DNA of 46,030 bases from Enorma sp964624825 (GCA_964624825.1 CAZUYD010000016.1:1-46030), one strand, 5' to 3'; counted from the first letter of the stretch, positions 1-7,872 are shown. Notes: generated by a model from the letters alone, not told the origin. Made by a program: numbers and translations.

Positions 1-34
1 TTCGGAGAGCGTGGGAAAGTCTAGGTTTTTAGGC

Positions 35-54
35 AAGGTCGCGCCGGCGACCTT
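35..54. other. GC-rich hairpin at left edge
   Basis: An inverted repeat AAGGTCGC / GCGACCTT with a 4-base loop lies in the gene-free left end, downstream of the rpmE terminator. Only short T or A runs flank it, so it may be a weak two-way terminator between rpmE and a gene beyond the window edge. Nothing else can be assigned in bases 1-140. Confidence 0.35.
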
Positions 55-141
55 TAGCGAGGCCGCCGGCGCATGCGCGCGTTCTCCCAGCTAGCAGCCG
101 GCAAAGCCCCGCGGCGCGACCCCGGCTCAAATTCCGATTCG

Positions 142-172
142 TTAAAAGAAAACCCGCGCCGAAGCGCGGGTT
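142..172 (-). terminator. rpmE intrinsic terminator
   Basis: Read on the minus strand, a 9-bp stem (AACCCGCGC / GCGCGGGTT) with a TTCG loop is followed by a T-rich tail (TTCTTTT). It sits about 30 bases after the rpmE stop and is a textbook intrinsic terminator. Confidence 0.85.
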
Positions 173-204
173 CGTTCATCTTCTCTGTACAGCAGGCAGA
201 AACG

Positions 205-633
205 CTACTCGGCAGCCTGCTCCTCAGCAGCGGCCTCGGGAGCAGAGGTCTCGGCAGCCTCGGCAGCCGGAGCCTCCTCGGCCTTCTTGGCGGCCTCGGC
301 GGCGAACTTGGCGGCACGCTTCGCCTTCGCGGCAGCCTTCGCCTCGCGCTCGGCGGCCTTCTTGGCTGCAGCCTCCTCGGCGGCCTTCTGGCGCTCGGCC
401 TTCTTGGCGGCCTCGCGCTCAAGCGCTGCCTGCGCGGCACCGCCGAACTTGTCGGCGAAGCGCTGGACACGGCCACCGGTATCGACGAACTTCTGCTGCC
501 CGGTGTAGAACGGATGGCACTCGTTGCAGAGCTCGACGCGAATCTCGGGAACGGTGGCGCGGGTCACGAAGGTGTTGCCGCAAGAGCAACGGACCGTGCA
601 CTCCATGTACTCGGGATGGATTCCAGGTTTCAT
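205..633 (-). CDS. rpmE: Ribosomal protein L31 with long Ala/Lys/Glu tail
   Basis: This is 50S ribosomal protein L31 (142 aa). Residues 1-65 form the L31 core, with the zinc-type cysteines C16, C18, C36 and C39 (CSC...CNEC) and the conserved run ECHPFYTGQQK-like segment after C39. Residues 66-142 are a low-complexity tail rich in Ala, Lys and Glu, roughly doubling the usual 65-80 aa length of the family. The start is fixed by AAGGAG seven bases upstream of the ATG, although the open frame runs much further upstream. The gene stands alone, with a structured leader upstream and an intrinsic terminator downstream. The tail looks alpha-helical (AAKKAE-type repeats), and its role is not known from the sequence. 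Confidence 0.93.
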   Translation of the reverse strand: MKPGIHPEYMECTVRCSCGNTFVTRATVPEIRVELCNECHPFYTGQQKFVDTGGRVQRFADKFGGAAQAALEREAAKKAERQKAAEEAAAKKAAEREAKAAAKAKRAAKFAAEAAKKAEEAPAAEAAETSAPEAAAEEQAAE

Positions 634-712
634 GCAGGGACTCCTTACGATCGCGTCCTGGTTACCGACCAGAACAATAAGGTGCCTTGGTTTCCGACCA
701 AGGCTTGACAAC
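634..712 (-). promoter_or_regulatory. rpmE 5' leader with two matching hairpins (L31-leader candidate)
   Basis: The transcript leader between the likely start near 712 and the rpmE start codon holds two tandem hairpins. One (plus coordinates 685-703) has a 7-bp stem CCTTGGT/ACCAAGG; the other (658-672) has a 5-bp stem CTGGT/ACCAG. Both present nearly the same core on the minus strand, GGTCGGAAACC and GGTCGGTAACC. Ribosomal-protein leaders upstream of L31, including a Coriobacteria-specific class, are known in RNA family collections. Assignment to that class is inference from position and the repeated hairpin core. Confidence 0.6.
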
Positions 713-718
713 CGTGCA

Positions 719-727
719 ATGATAGCA
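719..727 (-). promoter_or_regulatory. Extended -10 promoter of rpmE
   Basis: On the minus strand the bases TGCTATCAT form an extended -10 element (TGn plus TATCAT). It sits so that transcription would start near 712, just before the tandem hairpins. No convincing -35 box was seen. The same nine bases occur upstream of infC. Confidence 0.5.
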
Positions 728-1124
728 CGCCCGCCACCCAGCGCGCCAGGGCACCGCGCGCTCACAAAAGCACCACGCGAGACACCGTCTTTGGAGGTCG
801 CGCCCCTTCGGAACTGCCCTGCGCGCCGCCGGCGACGCGGAACAGCACATCTCCTACAAAACGCCGGGTACCGCGCAGGGGCGCCGCGCGAGTGCTCAGG
901 CGAAAACGCCACGCAGGTAGGCGCCACGCAACGCGCACATAGAAAAACCATGCAGAGCACACATGCCGGCGCTACTCGTTGCCCGCATGTTTCGCACCTG
1001 TGGGCATTCGGTGTGAAAAGATGCCTTGCCGCGGCAACGGGGTATATGAGAGCCTGCGGTTTGCCGTTAAGCTCGCACCCAGGCGAGCTTCTTCCCTTAT
1101 ACACCCTGAAGAGAAGGGCTTCTC
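728..1124. other. Gene-free region before the ACT-domain gene
   Basis: No gene is supported here. It holds a 12-bp palindrome TTGCCGCGGCAA (1026-1037) and a hairpin AAGCTCGC/GCGAGCTT (1069-1090) followed by a C/T-rich tail, which resembles a weak terminator or attenuator. A small hairpin GAGAA/TTCTC (1111-1124) has its loop and 5' arm overlapping the ribosome binding site of the next gene. Confidence 0.5.
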
Positions 1125-1412
1125 ATGGCAGAGGTCTCATCCAATCGTATTGTCATCACGGTGCTGGGCAAGAATCGCCCGGGCATCGTCGCCGCCATCA
1201 CCCGCGTTCTGGGCGATGAGAACGTGGACATCCGCGACATTACGCAAAGCATCATCGATGACATCTTCACCATGACCATGATCGCCGACGTATCTGCCGC
1301 GTCTGCCGATTTCCATTCCCTGCAGGAGCGCCTGAGCAGCGCCGGCGACGAGATCGGCGTAACGGTGCAGATCCAGCGCGAGGATGTTTTCAACTTCATG
1401 TATCGCCTATAA
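1125..1412 (+). CDS. ACT-domain regulatory protein (UPF0237 type)
   Basis: This 95-aa protein is a single ACT domain. The N-terminal stretch ITVLGKNRPGIVAAITRVL has the ACT ligand-site glycine after the first strand, and the C-terminal end FNFMYRL is typical of the small UPF0237 family. ACT domains bind amino acids or similar ligands and control enzymes or transporters. In many bacteria this gene precedes a UPF0210/PFL-family gene; here it precedes citrate synthase after an 83-base gap. The start ATG follows AGAAGGG, which is partly held in a small hairpin. The ligand is not visible. Confidence 0.85.
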   Translation: MAEVSSNRIVITVLGKNRPGIVAAITRVLGDENVDIRDITQSIIDDIFTMTMIADVSAASADFHSLQERLSSAGDEIGVTVQIQREDVFNFMYRL

Positions 1413-1495
1413 GAAACGCAGCGCACGATGCCTCCCGCCCGCGGGATCATCGCGGCATCGACGCGCCGCGCCGATGGAAAGCGGAGTAGCAGCCC

Positions 1496-2914
1496 ATGAA
1501 GATGACCGAGATCACCCTAAGACTTCCGAACATCGCCGAACGTCACACGATCAACTTCGCCGAAACGCGTCCGCACACCGAGGCGACCAAGCGCCTCTAC
1601 GATGGCGCCACCATGGCTCCATATGACGCCGAGCTCTTCCGTGAACACAACGTTAAGCGCGGCCTTCGAAACGCCGACGGCTCCGGCGTGGTCGCCGGCC
1701 TTACGCGCATCTCGGACGTACATGGGTACCGCCAGGTAGACGGCATCGCGCAGCCCGACGAAGGCAGGCTCACCATCTGCGGCTACGATATCGAGGAACT
1801 GGTGAGCCATGCACAGGATGAGGAGCGGTTCGGCTATGAAGAGCTGGTCTTTTTGCTGCTCACCAGCGAGCTTCCCCGCACCGACGAGCTGAGTGCCCTG
1901 TGTGAGCGCATCGGCGGGCTGCGTCAGCTCGGCTCCGACTACCTGAACGAGTTCCCCATCACCACCAAGTCGAAGAGCATCATGAACGTGCTTGCGCGTG
2001 CTGTGCTGCTGCTCTACGCCTTCGACGAGACGCCGGACGACATCAGCCCCGCGCACGAGGTCGACGTGGCGCTCTCGCTGCTCGCGCGCCTGCCCCGCAT
2101 AGCCGCGATCGCGCACACCACGCACCGCGCCGAGCTCGAGGGGCGCCGGGCGCACATCCCCCTCCCCGACTCATCCTATTCGACAGCCGAGACCATCTTG
2201 CAGGTGCTCCGCGAGGGCGACGACTTCACCCGCGAGGAAGCCCTGCTCCTCGACGTGATGCTCATGCTGCACGCCGAGCACGGCGGCGGCAACAACTCCA
2301 CCTTCGCCTGCCGCGTGCTCTCGAGCTCTGCGACAGATGCCTACTCCGCCTATGCGGCGGCGATCGGCTCGCTCAAGGGGCCTCGGCATGGGGGCGCGAA
2401 CAGCAAGGTCATGGCCATGCACGAGGACATCCGCGCGCACGTGCGCCGCTGGGATGACGACGGCGAGCTCGCCGGATACCTCATGAAGATCCTGAACCGC
2501 GAGGCATTCGATGGCGCGGGGCTCATCTATGGCATGGGTCACGCCGTCTACACGCTCTCCGACCCGCGCGCCAAGCTCTGCCGCCGCTACGCACGGCACC
2601 TGGCGGAAGAAAAGGGCGTGTACGAGGAGTTCGCGCTCATCGAGCGCATCGAGCGACTTGCACCGCAGGTGATGCGCGACGTGCGCGGCACCACGAAGCC
2701 CATCTGCGCGAACATCGACCTGTACACCGGCTTCATCTACAACATGCTCGGCGTGCCCGAAGATCTCTACACGCCCATCTTCGCCGTGGCGCGCACCGCC
2801 GGCTGGGCGGCGCACCGCATGGAGGAAATTTATGGCGCCAACCGCATCATCCGTCCGGCGTATAATTCCGTGATGGACGATGCGGCGTACGTACCGCTCG
2901 CCGAGCGCGTCTAG
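1496..2914 (+). CDS. gltA: Citrate synthase
   Basis: This enzyme condenses acetyl-CoA and oxaloacetate to citrate. The 472-aa length is somewhat longer than the roughly 370-430 aa of most bacterial forms because of an N-terminal arm of about 60 residues. The catalytic set is intact: H298 in GPRHGGAN, H349 in GMGHAVYT, and D408 in NIDLYTG. The C-terminal signature AGWAAHRMEE and the CoA/citrate-site region RPAYN are present. The start ATG (ATGAAGATG) has GGAG nine bases upstream. No aconitase or isocitrate dehydrogenase is in the window. With gltBD about 36 kb away, supply of carbon for glutamate is a plausible role, but this is inference. Confidence 0.92.
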   Translation: MKMTEITLRLPNIAERHTINFAETRPHTEATKRLYDGATMAPYDAELFREHNVKRGLRNADGSGVVAGLTRISDVHGYRQVDGIAQPDEGRLTICGYDIEELVSHAQDEERFGYEELVFLLLTSELPRTDELSALCERIGGLRQLGSDYLNEFPITTKSKSIMNVLARAVLLLYAFDETPDDISPAHEVDVALSLLARLPRIAAIAHTTHRAELEGRRAHIPLPDSSYSTAETILQVLREGDDFTREEALLLDVMLMLHAEHGGGNNSTFACRVLSSSATDAYSAYAAAIGSLKGPRHGGANSKVMAMHEDIRAHVRRWDDDGELAGYLMKILNREAFDGAGLIYGMGHAVYTLSDPRAKLCRRYARHLAEEKGVYEEFALIERIERLAPQVMRDVRGTTKPICANIDLYTGFIYNMLGVPEDLYTPIFAVARTAGWAAHRMEEIYGANRIIRPAYNSVMDDAAYVPLAERV

Positions 2915-2927
2915 CCCGGCCAAGGAA

Positions 2928-2977
2928 ACCGCCCGTCGAACACGTTTGCCATCGGGAGGCATTGCTCGGCGGGCGGT
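2928..2977 (+). terminator. Long-loop hairpin after gltA
   Basis: An 8-bp inverted repeat ACCGCCCG / CGGGCGGT closes a 34-base loop between gltA and the HAD gene, with a pyrimidine-rich stretch (CTCCCC) after it. It could be a weak terminator. It has no T run, so the call is uncertain. Confidence 0.4.
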
Positions 2978-3001
2978 CTCCCCTGTACGAAGGGGCGGGG
3001 C

Positions 3002-3820
3002 ATGATCATCTTCTCCGATCTTGACGGGACGTTTCTCAATTCGAAGAAGCAGGTCAGCGCAGAAAATCGGAAAGCACTCGATGCCCTCGCCGCCAAGGAC
3101 TTCCCCTTTACCCCCTGCAGCGGACGAGCGCTCAGCGGCATTGCGCCCGAGATACTTGAGCACCCGGCAACACGCTATGCGATAACCTCGAACGGCGCCG
3201 CCATCGTCGATGTGCGCGCAAACACAACACTTCGGCGCATCGACCTCGGCCCTGAGCGCGCCGTCAAGTACTATGAGCTCGCTCGCGACCGCGATGTGAC
3301 GTTCGACATCTTCGCGGACAACGCGGTGTATTTGTGCAAAGAGCACTTCGACCGCTTGGGTGCGTTCGTCGACCACCCGTTCACCCTCGCCTCCATGCGC
3401 GCATCGCGCACGCCCTATGAGGGAGATACGCTCGAGCTTCTCGCCGGCTTCGAGCATATCGAGCGCCTGGCGATGTATTGGCGCGACCCGCGCGACCGAG
3501 ATGAGCTCCTTGCCGCGATCGCCCGCGATGACGATGTGAGCTGCGTCCACTCCGCCCCCACCAACATCGAGATCTCGGACGCGCAGGCCACGAAGGGAGC
3601 TGCGCTCACCTGGCTCTGCAAATACTTGGGAGTTCCGCCCAGCGAAGCGGTCGCCTTCGGTGACAGCGTGAACGACATCTCGATGCTAGAGGCCGCAGGA
3701 ACGGGCGTCGCCATGGCGAACGCGGAGCCCGAGGTCAAAGCGGCGGCCGGGGCGCTCACATGCTCAAACGACGAAGGCGGCGTCGGCGTGTTCATCCAGC
3801 GGCTGCTCGACCAGATGTAA
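3002..3820 (+). CDS. Cof-type HAD phosphatase
   Basis: This 272-aa protein is a haloacid dehalogenase superfamily phosphatase of the Cof/YidA kind. Motif I is DLDGTFLNS at residues 7-15, with the nucleophile and acid Asp pair. The C-terminal motif GDSVNDISMLEAAG gives the metal-binding aspartates, and a cap domain lies between. Such enzymes remove phosphate from sugar phosphates or cofactors; the substrate cannot be read from the sequence. The start has GGGGCGGGG just upstream. A second Cof-type gene lies at 16787-17581. Confidence 0.9.
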   Translation: MIIFSDLDGTFLNSKKQVSAENRKALDALAAKDFPFTPCSGRALSGIAPEILEHPATRYAITSNGAAIVDVRANTTLRRIDLGPERAVKYYELARDRDVTFDIFADNAVYLCKEHFDRLGAFVDHPFTLASMRASRTPYEGDTLELLAGFEHIERLAMYWRDPRDRDELLAAIARDDDVSCVHSAPTNIEISDAQATKGAALTWLCKYLGVPPSEAVAFGDSVNDISMLEAAGTGVAMANAEPEVKAAAGALTCSNDEGGVGVFIQRLLDQM

Positions 3821-3871
3821 TCGAAGGCGTGAAACCAAGCCTGTCTCGACAAAACGGCCGGCCTCTGCGGC

Positions 3872-3913
3872 AAGCAAAACGAAAGGCGGCAGGAGCCTGA
3901 ACCCCTGCCGCCT
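3872..3913 (-). terminator. Terminator of the PTS operon
   Basis: A 10-bp stem AGGCGGCAGG / CCTGCCGCCT with a 10-base loop lies between the convergent HAD and ptsH genes. On the minus strand it is followed by TTTCGTTTTG, so it ends the PTS operon. It may also slow transcripts of the HAD gene from the other side. Confidence 0.8.
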
Positions 3914-3955
3914 CCTGTCTGCGTCAAGAATCTACCGAGCGCTCAGCGCTTGTGC

Positions 3956-4228
3956 CTACTCCCCGCAGCCGCTCTCGACAAGTTCCACCAGCGCGTTGAC
4001 GGCCTCCTGCTCGTCAGCGCCCTCGGCTGAAATCTCGATCTCGGTGCCGCTGCCCAAGCCGAGCCCCATGAGCGTGAGAATCGACTTCGCGTCCTTGCCC
4101 TCGGTGCCATCCTCGGCGCGGCGAACAAGAACCGTGCTCGCGAACTCGCTCGCCGTCTTAACGAATACCGCAGCAGGACGGGCATGCAAGCCACTCGGAT
4201 TGGTGATAGTCACTGTCTTTGAGTACAT
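3956..4228 (-). CDS. ptsH: Phosphocarrier protein HPr
   Basis: HPr passes phosphate from enzyme I to the sugar-specific IIA proteins of the phosphotransferase system. The 90-aa protein has the active-site His15 in GLHARPA. The regulatory serine region DAKSILTLMGL carries Ser49, equivalent to Ser46 of Gram-positive HPr, which suggests control by HPr kinase. The start is set by GGGAGG five bases before the ATG; an upstream in-frame extension is not needed. It is the last gene of the beta-glucoside PTS operon, 57 bases after the glucosidase. No enzyme I gene is nearby. Confidence 0.93.
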   Translation of the reverse strand: MYSKTVTITNPSGLHARPAAVFVKTASEFASTVLVRRAEDGTEGKDAKSILTLMGLGLGSGTEIEISAEGADEQEAVNALVELVESGCGE

Positions 4229-4285
4229 ACAACCTCCCATAAAGCCGGAATGCCGATACCGTGCGCGCACGGCGCCGCATTCCAC

Positions 4286-5725
4286 CTACGCCAGATCGGC
4301 GCCATTCGAAGCGATGACCTTCCGGTACCATGCATAGCTGTCCTTGGGCGTGCGCTTGCCCGTCCCCTGGCCATAGTCGTCAATATCCACATGAATGAAC
4401 CCGTAGCGCTTGGACATCTCGGATGACGAGCAGCTCACAAGATCGATGGGGCCCCATGCGTAGTAACCGCGCACGTCCACGCCGTCCTCGATGGCCTCAC
4501 GTATCTGCTCGATATGCGCGCGCAGGTAGTCGATGCGATAGGGATCATGGATGGAACCGTCTTCTTCCACCGTGTCATAGGCGCCGATGCCGTTCTCGGT
4601 GATGAAAATCGGTTTCTGGTAGCGATCCCAAAACTCGTTGAGCATGATGCGCAGGCCGATGGGGTCGATCGACCAGCCCCAATCGCTCTCTGGCAGCTCC
4701 GGATTGCGAATAGCGTCGTTGCCGGCTTCATAGCTCTCTTTGGAAACCATGCGCGTGTAGTAGTAGGAGAACGAGAAGAAGTCCGCGGTCTCCTTAAGAT
4801 CCTCGAGATCCTGCTCGAAAATCGCCACGCGAATACCGTGATCTTTGAAGAACCGGTATGCATAACCGGGATAGGTGCCGCGCAGCAGCACGTCGGAATA
4901 GAAGTATTCCATCTGGTTGTGCTTGAGCGCCGCAAGCTGGTCCTCGGGCTTGGCGGAAGCGGCGTACGATGGACCGCCGCAGAGCATCATGCCTATGTGC
5001 AACCCGGGATGATGCTCGTGCGCATACTTGGTGGCGCGCGCACAGGCGACCATCTCGTTGTGCACGGCTTGGTACTTAGCAGAGACTAAGTCGTCAACTT
5101 TGTCGCTCGCCACGCCCAGATGGTTGAAGCTCTCGTGTCCGATCAGGTTGATCTGGTTCACGATGATCCAATATTTGACCTTGTCCGCATAGCGGTCGAA
5201 CACGGTCTCGCAATACTTCACGAAGAACCCGATGACCTCGCGCGAATACCAACCCGTGTACTTGCGGGTAAGCTCGAGCGGCATCTCATAGTGCGAGATG
5301 GTGACCATGGGCTCCATGCCGTTCTTGATAATCTCGGTGAAGAGCCTGTCGTAGAACGCAAGGCCGGCTTCGTTGGGTTCGGCGTCGTCACCGTTGGGGA
5401 AGATGCGCGCCCAGTCGATCGAGGTGCGGAAGGTCTTGAACCCCATGCCCGCAAGGAGCTTCAAATCCTCGGGGTAGGTATGGTAGAAATCGATGCCGTG
5501 GCGCTTGGGGAAAACACGGTCGGTGGCGACCATGGCGTCCTCGACATAGCCGCTATCGACTTCTTCGTTGTATTTCTTGTCGATAGCGATGTCATCGCGA
5601 AACTCGTTGATGTCGGCAATGCTCCAGCCCTTGCCATCGACATCCCAGGCGCCCTCGAGCTGGTTGGCGGCAACGGCGCCGCCCCAGAGGAAATCATTGG
5701 GGAAACCGGTGGAGACCCTGTTCAT
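4286..5725 (-). CDS. GH1 6-phospho-beta-glucosidase with Gln at the acid/base site
   Basis: This 479-aa glycoside hydrolase family 1 enzyme should cleave the 6-phospho-beta-glucosides made by the PTS encoded next to it. The N-terminal FPNDFLWGGAVAANQLEG block is a GH1 signature. The nucleophile is E377 in ITENG. The C-terminal EMSKRYGFI block holds the Ser/Lys/Tyr phosphate-binding set of 6-phospho enzymes. The motif that normally reads NE(P/I) reads VNQIN here, so the acid/base Glu is replaced by Gln191 (codon CAG, 5153-5155). The same swap is known in plant myrosinases. AGGAGG lies seven bases before the chosen ATG. The gene is 138 bases after the IIA gene and before ptsH. Confidence 0.9.
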   Translation of the reverse strand: MNRVSTGFPNDFLWGGAVAANQLEGAWDVDGKGWSIADINEFRDDIAIDKKYNEEVDSGYVEDAMVATDRVFPKRHGIDFYHTYPEDLKLLAGMGFKTFRTSIDWARIFPNGDDAEPNEAGLAFYDRLFTEIIKNGMEPMVTISHYEMPLELTRKYTGWYSREVIGFFVKYCETVFDRYADKVKYWIIVNQINLIGHESFNHLGVASDKVDDLVSAKYQAVHNEMVACARATKYAHEHHPGLHIGMMLCGGPSYAASAKPEDQLAALKHNQMEYFYSDVLLRGTYPGYAYRFFKDHGIRVAIFEQDLEDLKETADFFSFSYYYTRMVSKESYEAGNDAIRNPELPESDWGWSIDPIGLRIMLNEFWDRYQKPIFITENGIGAYDTVEEDGSIHDPYRIDYLRAHIEQIREAIEDGVDVRGYYAWGPIDLVSCSSSEMSKRYGFIHVDIDDYGQGTGKRTPKDSYAWYRKVIASNGADLA

Positions 5726-5863
5726 GAACAACCTCCTAGTTGAACGGTGTGCCCGATGGAAAACACCGGACACGGTGGGAAAGCAGCCGGGACGACTAAA
5801 GGGGAAAGCCGCCCCGGCTCCAAGCCAACCCGCAAGCATCGCGCCCGCAAGATAAGCCGATAC

Positions 5864-6208
5864 TTAGACGACCTTCTCCTCGAGCGCCTTGAGGCGCGCC
5901 TCGTACGCCTCGAACACGCCGATGAGCTGCTTAGTAACGTTGATCTCGCTGTTGATCGTCATGAGCGTGTCCTGCGCGTGGGTGAAGAGCAGCGAGTAGC
6001 CCGTGCTCTCACCGCGCGCCTCGCCCTGGATGGCATCGGTCTGCACGCGATGAGCCTCGGTGATTTCGGTATGGGCCGTCTCCATCTTGGCGCGCGCTGC
6101 GGCGACGTTGAACTTAGCGAGCTCCTCCATGGCCTCCTTGCATGCCACCCGGGCATCGCCGGCATGCAAGATGATCTCCATGGCGCTTTGAACAGTTGAT
6201 TCGTCCAT
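5864..6208 (-). CDS. celC: PTS lactose/cellobiose-type IIA subunit
   Basis: This 114-aa cytoplasmic protein takes phosphate from HPr and gives it to the IIB subunit. Its phosphorylated residue is H77 in LLFTHAQDTLMT, the conserved site of the lactose/cellobiose IIA family. The chain is mostly helical, as expected for the trimeric all-alpha fold. It lies nine bases after celB in the same operon. The Shine-Dalgarno site is weak (AGAGG). The sugar is probably cellobiose or another beta-glucoside, given the 6-phospho-beta-glucosidase next to it. Confidence 0.92.
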   Translation of the reverse strand: MDESTVQSAMEIILHAGDARVACKEAMEELAKFNVAAARAKMETAHTEITEAHRVQTDAIQGEARGESTGYSLLFTHAQDTLMTINSEINVTKQLIGVFEAYEARLKALEEKVV

Positions 6209-6217
6209 CGTGTGCCT

Positions 6218-7498
6218 CTATTCCGCGGTCTTGGCGGGGACGGCCTTGTCGCTCTTGGCCGCTTCCTCATCGCAGCATTGCTTGTCGTATGCCTTCATGA
6301 AGGGGAACCAGATGAGCGCGGCCAGCACGAACTGCAAGATGACGAAGATGATCGCCATGATGTTGCCGTTCGTCGAGATCCATGTGCCGATGGGGTACGG
6401 GCAGTACCACAGCTGGAAGTCCATGGTGTTGAAGGGGAAGATGGTGAGCACCTTCACGCCCAGCCACACGAAAAGCGGCATCACGATGCCGATGATCCAC
6501 ATGGGGAGCATCATGATGGGGTTCCACGCGATGCAACCGAAGACGACGGGCTCGTTGATGTTGAACACGGCGGGAGCGATGCACGCGCGACCGAGCGCCT
6601 TCAGACGCTTGGATTTAGCGAGGGCGATCATCTCGAGCACGAGTGGCATGGTGCAGCCGATGCCGCCCCACCACATATAGGTCACGTACACGAGGGTCTC
6701 GGTGAACACGCCCTGGTTGGCAGCCGTGGCCTCGCCCGCGGCGATGAGCGCGAGGTTAGCAGCGATGGTTGCGAGCTTCACCGGCTCCGTGATGGGGGTG
6801 AGCACCCAAGACGAGATGCCCATGGAGTAGATGAAGCAGGTGAAGAACGTTATGAACGTAAAGCCGTACCAGGTGTTCAGCACACCCTGCAGCGGCATGA
6901 AGATATCAACGATGAGCTGATACAAATTGAAGCCGACGACCTGTACCACGAAGAACGCCGCGAAGACCGTGATGCCGATGGGCAAAAGCGCATCGAACCA
7001 TTGACGCACGAAATCGGGGATGAGCGAATCTTCCTTGAAGAAGGAGAACTTCCCGAACAGGTTGAACACGATGCAAACGATGATGCCCGTGGCCATGGCG
7101 CAGAACATGCCGCCGGCGCCGAGCGCGGAAGAACCGAACCCGGGCTCGCCCTCAGCGAGCACCTCGGGCGTAATCGAGATGAGATAGATCGAGATACCCG
7201 TGAGGCCTGCGATTATGCGGCTCTTGCGCAGGCGCTTCTTCTCGCAGAAGTTAAACGGGATAAGAAACGAGACGAACAGGGATACAAGCCCCATCGTCCA
7301 CCCATAGGGCGTCCAAAACGAAAACGGCAGGCTCACGAAGCCCTCGATCACCGTGCCAACACAGAAGAGGGAACCGACGAAGATGAAGGGCAGCATCTGG
7401 AGCATGGAGTCCTTCAGCGTAAGGACCCACACATTGGTGTTCACGACGTTCATCTTAGGTTGGAAGCTGTTCTCGAGCCAGTTGATAAGCTTTCCCAT
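6218..7498 (-). CDS. celB: PTS cellobiose-type IIC permease
   Basis: This 426-aa membrane protein is the channel and sugar-binding subunit of the PTS. It has about ten hydrophobic segments and begins with the family-typical amphipathic stretch MGKLINWLENSFQP. Conserved loop features such as NINEPVVFG near residue 310 mark the EIIC family for lactose and cellobiose. AAAGGAG lies seven bases before the ATG. It follows celA after 56 bases. The C-terminal end is charged and cytoplasmic. Sugar identity is inferred from the operon, not from the permease itself. Confidence 0.93.
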   Translation of the reverse strand: MGKLINWLENSFQPKMNVVNTNVWVLTLKDSMLQMLPFIFVGSLFCVGTVIEGFVSLPFSFWTPYGWTMGLVSLFVSFLIPFNFCEKKRLRKSRIIAGLTGISIYLISITPEVLAEGEPGFGSSALGAGGMFCAMATGIIVCIVFNLFGKFSFFKEDSLIPDFVRQWFDALLPIGITVFAAFFVVQVVGFNLYQLIVDIFMPLQGVLNTWYGFTFITFFTCFIYSMGISSWVLTPITEPVKLATIAANLALIAAGEATAANQGVFTETLVYVTYMWWGGIGCTMPLVLEMIALAKSKRLKALGRACIAPAVFNINEPVVFGCIAWNPIMMLPMWIIGIVMPLFVWLGVKVLTIFPFNTMDFQLWYCPYPIGTWISTNGNIMAIIFVILQFVLAALIWFPFMKAYDKQCCDEEAAKSDKAVPAKTAE

Positions 7499-7554
7499 CG
7501 AACGCTCCTTTCACTGATTGGAAGTTGAAGCAGGTAATCAAAGCACGCGGGTTC

Positions 7555-7872
7555 TTATGCCGCACCTATCTCGGAAAGCAGATGGTCGAGTGCGGCGCCC
7601 CCATCGAGCGTGGAGTAGTACTCCTTCTTCATGAGGATGACCTTCACGGACAGGCCATGGGTGTACTCGTCGATCTCGTCGAGGATGTACGCGAGGTGCG
7701 GCCCTACCATCAGGGCGTCGATTTCGTCTACGTACGATTCGATCTCGGACTCGCTGCGCGCAACGATCGAGATGTCCATGCCGCGCTCTTTAGCGGCCTT
7801 GCGGATATTTGCCGCCATGAAACCCGAGCTTGCGCCCGAACCGCATACCAGCAGCACATTCAGCTTCTTCAT
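7555..7872 (-). CDS. celA: PTS lactose/cellobiose-type IIB subunit
   Basis: This 105-aa cytoplasmic protein passes phosphate from IIA to the sugar during uptake. The phosphorylated cysteine is C10 in the loop VLLVCGSGASSGF. It is the first gene of the minus-strand operon IIB-IIC-IIA-glucosidase-HPr. GGAGG lies seven bases before the ATG that starts MKKLNVLL, so longer upstream frames are rejected. It is divergent from the PRD regulator gene. Confidence 0.93.
   Translation of the reverse strand: MKKLNVLLVCGSGASSGFMAANIRKAAKERGMDISIVARSESEIESYVDEIDALMVGPHLAYILDEIDEYTHGLSVKVILMKKEYYSTLDGGAALDHLLSEIGAA

Noticed and set aside
1..24. The last codons of a plus-strand gene ending at 22-24
   Set aside because: Seven codons before a stop are too few to support a gene, and nothing in them is recognisable.
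634..1104. A longer rpmE reading with a start far upstream
   Set aside because: The extra part has no L31 similarity, and a good ribosome site marks the start at 633.
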